Shown: piece after piece, positions 35,906-46,893 of the stretch | Layout of the letters: the number at the start of each line of letters is the position of its first letter | How positions within the stretch are numbered: the first letter of the stretch is position 1 | Assembly: GCA_037179335.1 (NCBI GenBank) | Contig: JAKZHN010000050.1 | Location: 1 to 64,000, forward strand | Origin: Cyclaneusma minus | Lineage: Eukaryota > Ascomycota > Leotiomycetes > Marthamycetales > Marthamycetaceae | Direction: 5' to 3' | DNA length: 64,000 nucleotides | Program-made: the position numbers and the translations under genes | The notes under the pieces: model-generated | Told to the model about the DNA's origin: nothing | Database searches by the model: none | What the model saw: the letters and a program-made list of their open reading frames with translations, nothing else

Positions 35906-37279
35906 TATAATAAAAATGCTTCGCACGAACTACCCACCTTATTTAAAAGCTCCTGCGAGCTCCCCGATTTTTAACTCCCTAAAAATCACTCTACCCTATT
36001 TTAACGACCTATTCCTTGGCTGTACGCCTTATAATATTGTAATTTTTTAAAACCCGGTGGCCGGCCGGTAAATCGTCCCGATTTGCTAATTTTAAATTAA
36101 GTAAAAACCGATGGTATTGGCTATAGCTATACGACGAGCTAACCCGATAAGCTTACCTAATCTCGAACCGACCTTTTCTCGCTTTTTTTGTAATGCGCAT
36201 CCCTATAAATCCTTATTTAGGGCATAAAACCCAATTTTTGCGGCTTGGCTATAGCCATTTTATAGCCTAATAACGCTTGCCTGAATTTCCGATATATAAG
36301 CCCTTATTTAAAGCACTAATTTAACTCCTATAAATCTATTCGAATCCCGACCGATAATATATTCCGACGAGCTTTTAAAACCCCCAACGCTCCCTAATTC
36401 CTTTTCTGCTATGCGCAGCCCTGAAAATCCTTATTTAAAGCATTTTATAACCGACTTCCGAATACGCCAGCCTATAAATCCCTATTTAAAGCAAGACCTG
36501 ATTTTTATAGCTTGGCCATAATTTGCCGATTGGCAACGCTTGCCTGCCCAAATCCTATCCTATAAATCCTTGTTTAAGGCATTTATAAATCCTTGCTTAA
36601 GGTATAAATACCTTATATAATTTGCCAATTCCAATGTGTTTCAAAGCAGCCTGGAGCTTTTTAAATAGGGCCTAAAATATACCGATCTATATATAATTTA
36701 AAGTCCCCGCAAGGTACCCGAACCTATAGCTATTTAGCTATTTATTTAAATCCCAAAAGGGCCTAATTCCTATATAATTTGCTTGCTTCTCAAATCTCCA
36801 ATTGGGCACAAGTCCCAAAGGGGCACCAATTCCTACATAATTTAAAGTCCCCGCAGGGCACCCAAACCTACGGCTGCTTAGCCACCTATTTAAGTCCCAA
36901 AAGGACACCTATTCCTATATGATTTGCTTGCTTTTAAAATCCCAGCTGGGCACCCTACGGCTGTTCAGCCATGTATTTCTATATTTGAATAAGTGCTTTT
37001 TATCCGAATCTACTATTATTAAATCTTCTACCTACCTATTTGACTTAATTACTTGATTATCTAATTATGTAATTACTTAACTAACTACCTATCTAGCTAT
37101 TAATCAGCCCTGGCTCTCGAGGGCGCGAGCCTTAAAAGGGGGGCATAGTGTAACAGGGGTGCTCCGCACGGACCACCCACCCTACTTAAGAGCTCCTGCG
37201 AGCTCCCCGATCTTTAACTCCCTAAGAATCACTCTACCCTACCTTGACGACCTACTCCCTGGCTGTACGCCCTATAACA
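35906..37279 (+). mobile_element. small non-autonomous LTR retrotransposon (TRIM-like)
   Basis: Two 131-bp direct LTRs at 35,906-36,036 and 37,149-37,279 align without any gap. The right LTR has canonical ends, TGTAACAGGG to CTATAACA, preceded by a polypurine tract (aaaaggggggcatag). The flanks TCGTT (35,901-35,905) and TCGTC (37,280-37,284) are a 5-bp target duplication with one C/T change. The 1.1-kb interior has no gag or pol frame but contains many repeats of a motif like tataaatccttatttaaagca. The left LTR is heavily C-to-T/G-to-A mutated and the right LTR looks pristine, so the RIP boundary lies within the element, at roughly 36.8-36.9 kb. Confidence 0.9.
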
Positions 37280-37284
37280 TCGTC

Positions 37285-37956
37285 TCACTCAGTGTCTTGG
37301 GAAAGAAAGGAGGGCTAGATGGAGAAGGGAATGCAAAAGACATAACACTGATCACGAAATATGGATAAAAAGCAGGGATGGTCATCCAGAGTTTCCGAAA
37401 AAGTTTGCAGTGAGTTCAAGAAGCAAGTGATAAAATTAGCCCGGGTTAACACGTTGCTAGTAAATTGGTTGCGTTGTGGAAGGAAATTTGGAGTTTGGAG
37501 GAGAAAAACCATTTCGCGCAACGCTTGCCAAAAAGAATCTGCAATATTTTGTATCGTAACAAGGTTAGGACAACGAGACTTATTTACAAAGATAGGTATA
37601 GAGTTGCGAGTGGAACCTTCGGGCAAATAATTTCCGCGCTGGATAGAGTTCCCAAGTTGAAGCAATGTTTGTAGTGAAGGGGGTTAGCCAATTAACTAAA
37701 TACCGGAAAAACGCGGGCATAGGTCATATAGTGGCCCATGCTGTAGCCGTAAATAGCTCGAATAGGAGCTTAGGGCAGACAAGCGCAGGAGCCCTTACCC
37801 AAACTCGGCCGCTCTCGCTTTTCCTTCCATCTTCGGTCACAAATCAAGAGTCACTCAACACGTGTGTTGAGATTCACCACCCGCTGTAATCCCAACAACA
37901 ACTGGCGAGAATATACCTAAATTTCCCAATCAGCACCACAATACAGCGCGATCAAG
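37285..37956. other. normal-GC sequence upstream of family copy G
   Basis: First clean sequence right of the second AT block. Short frames only (up to 116 codons on minus at 37,315-37,665), no domains. Probably holds the promoter of copy G near 37.86-37.95 kb. Confidence 0.45.
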
Positions 37957-38212
37957 ATGGACACTTTTGCAGCCATCATGACGGTGAGCTTTATTTCCCC
38001 CGCAAAGACACTTCTCAACTTCTGTCCTCACCTTTTCGCATCCTTTGAGATATCTCACACTGACGCAATATGCGCAGAAGGCGAAGGAGACCGTCGCGGC
38101 ATGGCTAGCCTCTCTTCCAACGGTCCTCTTGGAGGATCCAGGCTTCGAGGGCAGCGCGCCGTCGGGTACAAGGGTCGGGGTTATTATCTATGCTAGATTC
38201 TGCCTAAACTAA
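37957..38212 (+). CDS. Cys-motif family copy G, C-terminally truncated
   Basis: Exon 1 at 37,957-37,983 (MDTFAAIMT) and exon 2 at 38,078-38,212 join in phase 0 through a GTGAGC donor and the family's gcgcag acceptor. The 53-residue product keeps the core block (TVAAWLASLPTVLLEDPGFE) but stops before the cysteine cluster; no exon 3 is seen. A translatable but shortened family member, or a pseudogene that lost its 3' half. I lean to the latter because neighbours H to J are also broken. Confidence 0.45.
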
Positions 38213-38654
38213 GCCCTTCTTCTTTGTAGGAAATTGAAGAATTGGAGATATTAGGACGTGAAATGAACACCATCAATATTTGCGCCATGCTATTAAAGTA
38301 TCCGTTTTACAAAATAAAAGCCAGGAGGGTGTCGTTAGTGCGCGAATGAAGTGATAAGTAACGCGGGCCAAAACAACAGTCTGGGTTTCACTCAGCCTAC
38401 CAGCGATTACCCCATCAGCTTCGCTCGACTGCCAAGCTTTCCAGACAATCCTCCCTTCCCCAATTCGTGAGCTTGAAAATATGAAATACCAGTTGGGCTC
38501 CCGCTACGACCAACTCCTGCCACCTCCGCGCTTTTCGCCCCTAGCACGACAGCAACTGCTACTATTCGCGCATGTCAAATCCCTCCACGGTCACTTCGAC
38601 CACGCAACTCCCCCCCACCACGACCACGCGCCCCTTCGTTTAGGAACTTCCACC
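38213..38654. other. spacer before family copy H
   Basis: Contains a new type of upstream leader (cacctccgcgcttttcgccc, then ccacgaccacgcgcccct) that recurs before copy I near 40,815. No gene called. Confidence 0.45.
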
Positions 38655-38889
38655 ATGCTGCCCAACTACTGGGAGATTAAGTACAAGGTAAGCTCTATTC
38701 CGATCCAACAACTCCTCTCCTTGCGTCTCTTATATGCGTCGGCTGGACTGACCTCACGCTAACTCGATATTTATCACAAAGGCACAACGCACTGTCGAGG
38801 CCTGGCTGGCGGGCCTTCCACGAGTCCTTGTGGATGATCTCCTCGCCGACAAGCAGAAGTTGAACAACCACACGCTCAAGCTCGACTAA
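38655..38889 (+). CDS. Cys-motif family copy H, truncated
   Basis: Exon 1 38,655-38,687 (MLPNYWEIKYK), donor GTAAGC, acceptor acaaag, exon 2 38,782-38,889. The core reads TVEAWLAGLPRVLVDDLLAD, then the frame ends after 46 residues without the Cys cluster. The first exon is closely related to copy I (MLPGNYWYIRYK), so H and I form a subgroup. Possibly a pseudogene. Confidence 0.45.
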
Positions 38890-40325
38890 AACATCTCCTC
38901 GGCGCAACAGCTATCTCCACCTTAGCATCCTCCTCTTCCTTCCCTGCCGATTACTGCGCAGACTACACCTCCTAGCCACAATATCCAGCGGGAGCGGCAC
39001 CGACGACCTTAACCAATATGTCGACGACCTTGAGCGACATATCGAAGTTCTCGAGTCGGACCGGCCGCTACTCTAAAAGTCACCGCTGTTCTGCTTGTTC
39101 CTCAGGTAGAAGAGGACTCGAACTACACCCCTCATGCCCCACGTCAAGTCTCTACATCCAGGTTGATTGCGGAAACCTCGCCTCCATTCTTACCGGAGAG
39201 ATGCAGGTTGACGCTTAAGCCATGAACGTTGGTAATGCGAGACGAGATCCATGAGCCCCGCGCTCCTGTCAAAGACCTGGTCGAGATTGACGCCGTCAAC
39301 CAAGTTGTCGACCTCGATTGCATCGATTCATAATTGATTGTGATGGACCTCCAACATCCACCGAGACTCCTATGTCTCGTCCGTCGCACACGTCCCGCTC
39401 TTGAGCTACATGGCGATCGGCATGGGTGAACGACGAGAGAAAATGAGGAGCAAGATGATTGAGGTGAGTTTGGTTTATCGCTTGTTCTACTGCACGAGAA
39501 TGGGCCCCTAACGGTCATACAGATGATAATACGGCCTGTCGGGAAGCCCACGAAGGTCCAGGACTGACTAACCACCATCGACTCTTTCAACTTCACCTGT
39601 TGTTGGAGAGATTTGTAATGGCCAGGACAGCCAGTACGTGCCCGGACCTGGGGATAAGGTACATAAGGACGAGTTTGGTCGCGTGAAGTGAATCGAGAAG
39701 GGTATGTAGTCTGAAATGTATCGTTATTATGAGGTGTTTCGGCTGACTGAAAGCCCAAGGTCCATCTCGTACTGTAGCTCCACGCCGTCGGCTCTTCTTC
39801 CTGCCACCCGGTTTCCACGACCTCTCCACGGCCCGTCTTCCGGAGAACCAATTCCCTCGGGTCCACATCCGCATACAAGACAAGACCAAGGTTTTAGGGT
39901 ATTTCTGATGCCTGTTTCAAAGCAAATGCGCTGAAGCTCTTCTTCATAGCTCCTCGACCATAAAAGCCTCTTTCCCTTCGACCCCCACAGCTTCGCCCTG
40001 CTCTGATCCAACTCCTTCCCTCTACGCACAACGACCAGCACCCCCCAAAATCACCCAACATGGCGGGTCTTCCAGGAGTTTCCGTATCACGGTACGCAAA
40101 GGCAGGGGTCAAGGTAGATCGATGTTGTGAGCTGGAGAGGGAAGGTCTCCAGGCACGCAGGGCCATAAGGGTCCTGCGCCTATGCTAAGGCTAGCGCGGG
40201 TCACGTGGTATCACCGGGTGGTCATGGCTCAAGCTCAAGTCAGTGCCGTGACATTCCGCTGCTCTGCCATTACTTTAGTCAGAACGTGACCCCAACTACG
40301 TGGCTCTTCCAGACCTCGGCCCAAG
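38890..40325. other. decayed coding-like sequence
   Basis: Fragments read like former protein-coding DNA in shifting frames. Near 39,010-39,075 a heptad-like stretch reads DDLNQYVDDLERHIEVLES; near 39,385-39,460 another ends in a donor-like gtgagt. Stops and frame changes separate them. The long minus-strand frame at 39,144-39,878 (244 codons, Ser/Arg/Thr-rich) looks like antisense shadow. I cannot assign a product. Confidence 0.35.
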
Positions 40326-40805
40326 ACAACACAACCGCATCACAGCCCGGGGTACCCTTTCATACATGGCAAGTACTTGGCCCACAAGCCATGGAAGGAA
40401 GACACCGAGGATAAGAGGAAGTACCGTGCACATTCCTCAAACTATCGAGAACACTCCGAGTACTTCGCCAAGGTCTTTCATTGGCCAGGCTGGCTTCAGA
40501 ATGATACCCCGGACAGCCCGATCCGATACTTCTTCGTGACTGTGGTTCACGATGATGTGAAACCCGGATGGCTCTTGAAGCGGGTTCCGAACAAACGGCG
40601 TCCAGACAATAATATCAAGATCTGGTATGCTTACGTCTTGGGAGAGCGTCCTACCAAAGCAAAGATACGGACATTCGATGTGATCTGGCTTTGCAAACCT
40701 CCCGAGACGAGGATAAGACGCTTGGCCGTAGGTGACAAAATGTGGAGCATGGATTGGGGAGTTGGAATTCAAATCAATCCATCCACGGTCACTCCAACAA
40801 CATAA
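40326..40805 (+). pseudogene. fragment of an unrecognised gene
   Basis: A continuous plus-strand frame, open from before 40,326 to a stop at 40,803-40,805, whose composition looks protein-like: many Trp, Tyr and charged residues (KYLAHKPWKED, YFAKVFHWPGWLQND, KIWYAYVLGERP, KMWSMDWGVGI). There is no in-frame ATG near a plausible start, and upstream the frame is low-complexity, so the 5' part seems lost or frameshifted. The 3' end runs into the leader of family copy I. No known domain recognised. Confidence 0.4.
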
Positions 40806-40876
40806 CAATTGTCCACGACCACGACCACGCGCCTCTTCGTGCAGCAACCTTCGTCACGCTTCCAAAGACCAAAACC

Positions 40877-41143
40877 ATGCTGCCTGGGAACTACTGGTAC
40901 ATCAGGTACAAGGTGAGCTCTATTCCTATCTAAAAACTCCTGTCCTTGCGTGGCCTTTGCGCGTTGCCCAACCTGATCTCACGCTAACTCACTGTCACGA
41001 AGGCCCAACGTTTGGACGACTCCGAGCCCTGCCCCAATTCCAGTGGCTGCAAAATGCATCTTCCATTCTCCTGGCCGACACCCCTCTTTCTCTCGCCGCC
41101 AACAATACACTCGGATGCTGGCTGTGACGGTACTGTCGTGCCT
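40877..41143 (+). pseudogene. Cys-motif family copy I, exon 1 plus diverged exon 2
   Basis: Exon 1 at 40,877-40,912 (MLPGNYWYIRYK) with donor GTGAGC, and acceptor cacgaag at 41,002. Exon 2 begins AQRLDD, like copy H's AQRTVEA, but the homology is lost at once. The core W-L-A-S-x-P motif is missing in all frames. The remaining open frame to 41,143 is probably fortuitous. Confidence 0.45.
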
Positions 41144-41514
41144 TAGGCACTCACGTTCCTGGCACGTGCCCTTAGCTCGGCGCTGGGCTATGGGAGCCCT
41201 TATGGCTCCGCCCACGCTGGAGAGCTTCCCTCTCCAGCTCACAACATCGTTCCACCTTGACCCCTGCCCTGCAGTTGCGCACCGTGATACTGGCCATACT
41301 GCGCAGGTCCAGAAGGGTTGACCATTGTGTCTTCTTCCAAAATCACCCTTCTTCTGTCGGCAGCAACAACCCACTCGATCTCTCAACCACAGTCTGCAAG
41401 TCAAGAAAGGTCCATTATCTTTGCAAGGTATGTCTGTTTTTCCAAGCCTCTCTCACTCTGCTCAACACTGTAATAGCTGCTTACCTTCCTCATTAGTGAC
41501 TAAAGAGTTCAGGG
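41144..41514. other. spacer before family copy J
   Basis: No gene supported. Contains a GTATGT donor-like site (41,428) and an attag acceptor-like site (41,496) that could be the decayed intron 1 of copy J. Confidence 0.4.
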
Positions 41515-41625
41515 ACTGTCGACGCGTGGTTGGCGTCGCTCCCGCAAGTCCTTATGGACGATCCCGGCTTCGAGGGCACTCCTCCCCCGACGATATGCCC
41601 CCGACCCACATGCAAGCTTTGGTGA
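41515..41625 (+). pseudogene. Cys-motif family copy J, exon-2 core only
   Basis: The frame reads TVDAWLASLPQVLMDDPGFE followed by a Pro-rich, two-Cys stretch and a stop at 41,623. It closely matches copy G's TVAAWLASLPTVLLEDPGFE. No exon 1 is attached. Its 3' end overlaps, in another frame, the start of the zinc-cluster-like frame at 41,595. Confidence 0.55.
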
Positions 41626-42002
41626 TGGGTGAAGATGGCGCTGGCGAGATTGGCGAGATTGGCGAGATTGGCGAGATTGGCGAGAACGTCGGAGACGAGG
41701 ATGGCAATTCTGGCGCTTCCCACCAAGGTCCCCAGCTACCACCCTCCGGTGACAACTGCCGTCAAGCCAACAAAGTCTGCAAGCCGCTGTTGGGCGGCTC
41801 ATCATGCCTGACCTGCGTATTTGCAAAGCTCGAGTGTGACCGTGGCTTCACACTCATGCCAGACGGCGTGGCCAGCCCCAGATGCAAACGCAAGTCGACC
41901 ACCAGGTGCCAGCCGCGGTGCCGGACCCCGACGAGCTGTACCATGAAATACACCTACACGAGCAGCCACAATGCGTACTTCCTGCTTCCCCTGGGAGACT
42001 AG
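41595..42002 (+). CDS. zinc-cluster (Zn2Cys6)-like protein fragment lacking its first cysteine
   Basis: An open frame of 135 codons from the first ATG. Residues 17-30 are GEI repeats encoded by a 9-bp tandem repeat. Residues 55-81 have C-x6-C-x8-C-x2-C-x6-C spacing (GDNCRQANKVC, then SSCLTCVFAKLECD). That is the pattern of a fungal binuclear zinc cluster except that the first of six cysteines, expected at residue 52, is Gly. Such clusters bind DNA in fungal transcription factors; without Cys52 this one probably does not fold normally. The frame overlaps relic J and no activation domain follows, so it may be a pseudogene fragment. Confidence 0.45.
   Translation: MPPTHMQALVMGEDGAGEIGEIGEIGEIGENVGDEDGNSGASHQGPQLPPSGDNCRQANKVCKPLLGGSSCLTCVFAKLECDRGFTLMPDGVASPRCKRKSTTRCQPRCRTPTSCTMKYTYTSSHNAYFLLPLGD
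41643..41688 (+). repeat. 9-bp tandem repeat GGCGAGATT, five copies
   Basis: GGCGAGATT is repeated five times, the last copy diverging to GGCGAGAAC. The length is a multiple of three and keeps the frame, giving Gly-Glu-Ile repeats. It would be expected to vary in copy number between strains. Confidence 0.9.
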
Positions 42003-43140
42003 CCGACCAAGGATTTCTTCTAGGCGGCATGGGCATTGGCAATATGGAAAGGCTTCAAACGAAGCCGGACCCGGTGACACTGTACACAATAACGAGTACG
42101 GTGGTATCAAGTGGATCACCCGCGGTACCTGGTTCTATCATATCGCAAATGTATGTCTGCTGATTAACAGTCCAAGGTCCGATCCGTATTGCGGCTCCTC
42201 GCGCTCGACTTTGGTCACCGCCCCCGGGATTCTACGTTTATGGTGAGGAAGTGAAGGTCGACGTGGAGCATGGTTATGGCTTGAGAAATCTGAAAAGCAT
42301 GTTGGATGCCTCCGACAATGGTACGCTCGCCATTGACCTGGGACAAACTGCGGAGTCTGCTGTGGCTATGGCGCCTGCTTCCCCCTCTTGGTTTCCGGGC
42401 TCCAACATCTTCGTGGGCGCGCAACCATAGTACATGGATGGGGCGCGTTCCCAAGAAGTCTGAGTTACGAGGCAAAGACAAGGTAATATTGAAATGGATA
42501 ACAGCTTAAATGTTGGCTAACATCCTGTCCTCACAGACGTTTGCCGCCCAAGAGACTCGCATTCTTCTGACCACCGCCTTCAAGAACATGGATGGCCCAG
42601 AGTTTGTCTTTGATGTAGTCTCGATCGGATGGAGCCCAAGGAAGTTGATATATAGAAGTTGCGGATTCTGGAGCTCTCCGACGTCGTTTTTTCTCCCCAA
42701 CCCCGAAATTCTGCGATCCATCTTCATCCCATGTTCTCGACTATGCATTCGAAACCTGCCTTCCTCATATGCCGGTTCATGATTCATCAAGCTCTTCTTC
42801 TCCTCGAGGCACAGAATGTCATGAGCGCCTCCGACCTGTCGATATGTTGTCGACAAAGAACCGATGAAAATGCTGCTGGCCGAGCTCCAAAAAGCAGACA
42901 AGAGCACCAGGATCAAGCCCAAGGAGACTGATGTCAAACTAGACTTGGCCAAGCTTGCGACAGGCAAGAATATCTTCGAAATTCTCAGGCCAGCATTGCA
43001 GCGTCTGTGCTTTGATCACTGCAGCAGTTACGCTCGGGCTACCACGACCGTGTCGGTTCACCCAGCGGTCTACTACGCCCACTTCGTCTGCGACCGAGCC
43101 AGACACCATCTGATGGTGGCTGATGACGGGACTGCCTATC
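42003..43140. other. coding-like but broken sequence, unassigned
   Basis: Several overlapping frames of 80-150 codons on both strands. The plus strand carries stretches that look protein-derived (near 42,540: FAAQETRILLTTAFKNM; near 42,870: LAELQKADKSTRIKPKE), with donor- and acceptor-like sites between them (aaggtaatatt at 42,479; cctcacag near 42,535). No frame connects them without extra assumptions, and I recognise no domain. Possibly one decayed multi-exon gene. Confidence 0.35.
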
Positions 43141-45242
43141 TTGGCTAGGTCCCGAACTCGCTCAAGTACTCCATGCGTCACCATCAACGGTTCTGCACCA
43201 CCTAGCCCGGACAAATTCCGCTTGTGCCCGCGTTCGCCCAGTCCATGCATGGCAATGCTCGATTGCCCGTCATACGGAAACCTCAAGACATATCCCCATT
43301 GCATCTGAAGACGTAGCACGCGAAGAACACCTGCATTCGCTAGGGACAGAAGGACTTGGAGCTGAGCTACGTAGGCTCCTTGGGGTGAGGAGTTTTCGAA
43401 GCCGGGCGCTCTCTTACGGTGCTACCACCAAATACGGCACTATGCCCTGATATTAATCCAATCCTGAGATTTGAACACCGCACATTGCGTCTAAGGTGAA
43501 ATGTGGTACCCACATAACGTGGAAATATATAGACATGCTTTATTGGGAACGGGTCACATGAAGCCGCAACGCTGGACGCAAAGGAGCACCTGCTATCTTT
43601 TCTCTATTGTCTCCTTCACTATTTTCAACCTTTATACGGACGGGGCGCGGCTGTTTTTTGAATACTCTCTCGCCATGCCTCTATATACAAAGAATATCAT
43701 GTAGCGTCATAGCCGTACAGCATCGGGGCTGATCCTCCTCATGTGGGTCCTTAAAGAGCTCTCAAGTCCCCAGGTCAAGGCTCCGGGGATATCAGAAGGA
43801 AGAGCCCCTAAGTGAATGAAGGCTATTCCCGCAATCCTCTAATTTGACGAGTGGATGCCACAAGACTACGCACAAGACGTTTGAACCTGGACGTAACGAG
43901 TGGTTTGGCACATGGATTGTGCGCGTGGAAAGCGGATTCGGAATGGATTTGGACGGACTCGTTCAACTGCGGTTGCTCTCCAACATGTGAAGAGTGAGGA
44001 CTACTGCCGTCAAGGCCGGGAACATGGGCATAGCTACCCTGAGCTTTAGGAAACGACCCTGAGTCCGTGTTCCAGATTAGAAAGAAGCTATTGGCAGAGC
44101 CGTATCTTCAGCAGCCAATGATTCAGATTATGGCTCACCCAGGGTAGAACCATCATGTCCTATCCTCCGTGAAGTGTCTTGCCGGCTTCTTTAGTCGTCT
44201 AATCACTCCGCAGCGGGTCAATCTAGCTCCGATTCTGGGCGCTGGTGGAGTAGGACTGACCTTGTCCTTGATAGATTTTTGCGTCCACCACATGAAGCTA
44301 CGAGACACACTCTTCTGGAACTCGTTACAGGGCGCAGGCTTCACTTGGGCAGATGGAAAGAGCAGTTTAGGCTCCAGAACTGCTCCATGTAACCTCCCGT
44401 TTGCAGGGGGCCACCTCCGAAACCAGCTTCAGATCGACTGCGCAGCCAAACCCACTCACCAGACAGTAAGAGCAAGCAACAACAGCTCCAGGATATCTTC
44501 ATAGAGCCTGGCGTTGCTTACCAGACTCGATTATAAGTTCTGGGCCGTCTGGGAGCCAAGTATGAGTAGCATAAAAAAGATCTCCTGTTCCCGTAATCTT
44601 CTTCGCTGTGACGGCTCCCTCCGGCCTCGTGAATAGCCTCGTAACGGGATCTGAAGGAAACAAAGGTTCTACCTGTCCAAAACCGCGCTAGTGCAAGGGC
44701 CACCATGCTCCAGCATAAAAGCGCCAGAACGCTCCCAGCTCTCCTTCTCCTCTCCTTTTTTCTTTCCTGCTTCCAGTTTCATGATCCAAGTTCTTGCAAG
44801 ATCTGCGCTTCATATCCACTCTGCTTTGCGCAATAACAGCAGCTGAATCTCCTTCCTTCCAACGACCTTCAATACTGGCCTACTGCTCTGGCATCCCCTT
44901 GCGCCTGGCACCGCAGGGCATACGGACCAGATCCAAAGCGCGCATTGGTGAGTGATCCCAAGGGACACTGACGGGACCTTCACCGCGCAGCGCCACCGAC
45001 TTCCTTGCTGACATCAGCCAGGTCCTTCAACATAGACTGTTCAACACAGCTATCTCCACCTGCGCGCAGGCATTGACACTCATTGGGTCTTCATCTTGGA
45101 TACCAACACAACCTCAACCCTGCCTCCTGGAGCGACGCGTCTCTCATCTTCAAATTTGTTGTGCGCAACCGAGAACCTGCTTACCTACTTACATCAACTG
45201 CGCCGTATTTAAATCCCCTCTTCCAGGCAATACAGCGCTACC
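43141..45242. other. gene-free normal-GC stretch
   Basis: Only short frames (60-111 codons) without domains. The last 500 bp become pyrimidine-rich and probably contain the leader of the SH3 gene at 45,243. Confidence 0.45.
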
Positions 45243-46893
45243 ATGGCTCCCCTCATGACTTCCAGAGAATACAGCTCTGCCAAGGTTCCACTCATCTACA
45301 GAGAAGTCGTTACTGGATCTACGGTCCTTGGCCACTGGAGCCCTGGCCCCGACGGAACTTCAATGTCGGCCATGGCGTCGATTCCATTCCCACCTCCCCC
45401 TGCTTACTTCCCGGAGTCGACGAGTTTGGCCTTGGCAGTTGCGTACTCTCCGACCTTGCAACCCTCATATGTGAACGGCAAACCCTACGGCTTGGACAAC
45501 ATCTTGGAGAATGCAATCAAGGAAGCCGCCATTGAGGTAAGCCCTACTTATTCCCCAACACTTCTGCGCATTATGCTGCCATCATCTCTCCCCTCTATTG
45601 CGATGCTCAAACTGGTCAGACGCTAATGTTGCGCAGACGCCCGACTTGCGTGTGAAGATTGACTTTACCGTGTCTCTGCTGGCCTTTACGGACGTGAAGT
45701 TGAATCTCTTCAAGCATTACGCACCGGTGATGGACCGTACCCCCAATCTCCTTCACGGGTTCCGCATTCCTCAGAGATATTTGGCGACGACAGACTGAAG
45801 ATCAAGTGGTTTCGCCACTACGAGATGTCGGTGTTCACCAAGCTGGCATCTTGTCCAGATCCCTACCCCGCCACGACCGCTCATCCCGAAGCGTGCCACC
45901 TCCTAGCCCCCAAGGAAGGTCTCATGTTATTGTTGGATTTCTATGTGAAGCAGCTGTACTTCAACAACCGGCGCACTGGGAGCCTCCGCAAGTACTGTCT
46001 TGATATCTTCACAAAGGACGAACATGTGAGCAGACTGGTTGCCAATTTCTTCCAGACGTTCTTCGATGATCATTACGATGAGGAGTCAACCTACGCCAAC
46101 GTCAACGTATCGGACCAGAACGAACCCGTCGAGCTGTCGACCCATCCCCGCTACCAGAACACGGGGATTTTGGGGGAAATCAATCTTGAGAATGCCGAGC
46201 CTGACTGTGGCATCTGGACCCGTCGCGAGTACGTGGGTATGTGGATGCATCATGAGTACCACGACCATTGCGTCAGTGATTGGATCGACTCGCTTCCTGA
46301 CGACCTCGAGAATACGGAGGTTGCGGACACCAAGCAGAACGAGGCAGCTGCGATGGTCATCTCCGAGGGGCAGCGCGGAACGGTTCTGGTCGGCTAAGTT
46401 GGATCACCATGGAAGTTGGATCTGGTTCCGGGTGACGTCGTCACCAACATTGAGATTTCAGATGCGTTTTATTGGAAGGGCCAGGACTCCAAGGGCGAGG
46501 TAGGCATGTTCTCAAACGAATGCGTTATCAATGTTTGCGACATGACAGAATCTGAGGTGGTGCGCTCGCAACAAGTTCGCATGGAGTGCGAGAAGCGGGA
46601 AGCAAGCGGCGAGAACGCTATTAAGGAGGCCATGGAGCGTCAGCGTGAGCTTCTGGAGAACTTCGCAGCCAGGTGGTTGTCCTCGCCTAGATGATTCTGT
46701 GGCTCCTTCCGGCTATCAACCAAGGACGACTGCCTTTGCCATGGACACCTCTTTGGCTACCGTCACTGCTACCGCTTCGACTGCCGCTTTAACTACCGAC
46801 TCGGCTACCGCTACCGCTTTTGCTATGGCCGATCTGGCTATGGCTGTGGATAGAGATGTCAACGATAAAGAGAACCGCATTCTATCTGGTTAG
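45243..46893 (+). pseudogene. SH3-domain protein gene, disrupted by an in-frame stop
   Basis: ATG in a good context (ctaccATGG). Exon 1 45,243-45,536 is followed by a 100-nt GTAAGC intron and exon 2 from 45,637. A shift near 45,727-45,776 can be explained by a small gtgatg...cagag intron or by an indel. The frame then runs about 200 codons, including KIKWFRHYEMSVFTKLAS and LLLDFYVKQLYFNNRRTG, to a TAA at 46,395. The same frame continues beyond the stop into an SH3-like half domain (LDLVPGDVVTNIEI, FYWKGQDSKGEVGMFSNECV) and a charged helix. The stop could come from one C-to-T change of CAA. A Thr/Ala-rich tail to 46,893 is in another frame. Function of the N-terminal part unknown. Confidence 0.5.

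Noticed and set aside
39144..39878. 244-codon minus-strand frame
   Set aside because: No domain, biased Ser/Arg/Thr composition, and the plus strand carries the more protein-like fragments; judged an antisense shadow.
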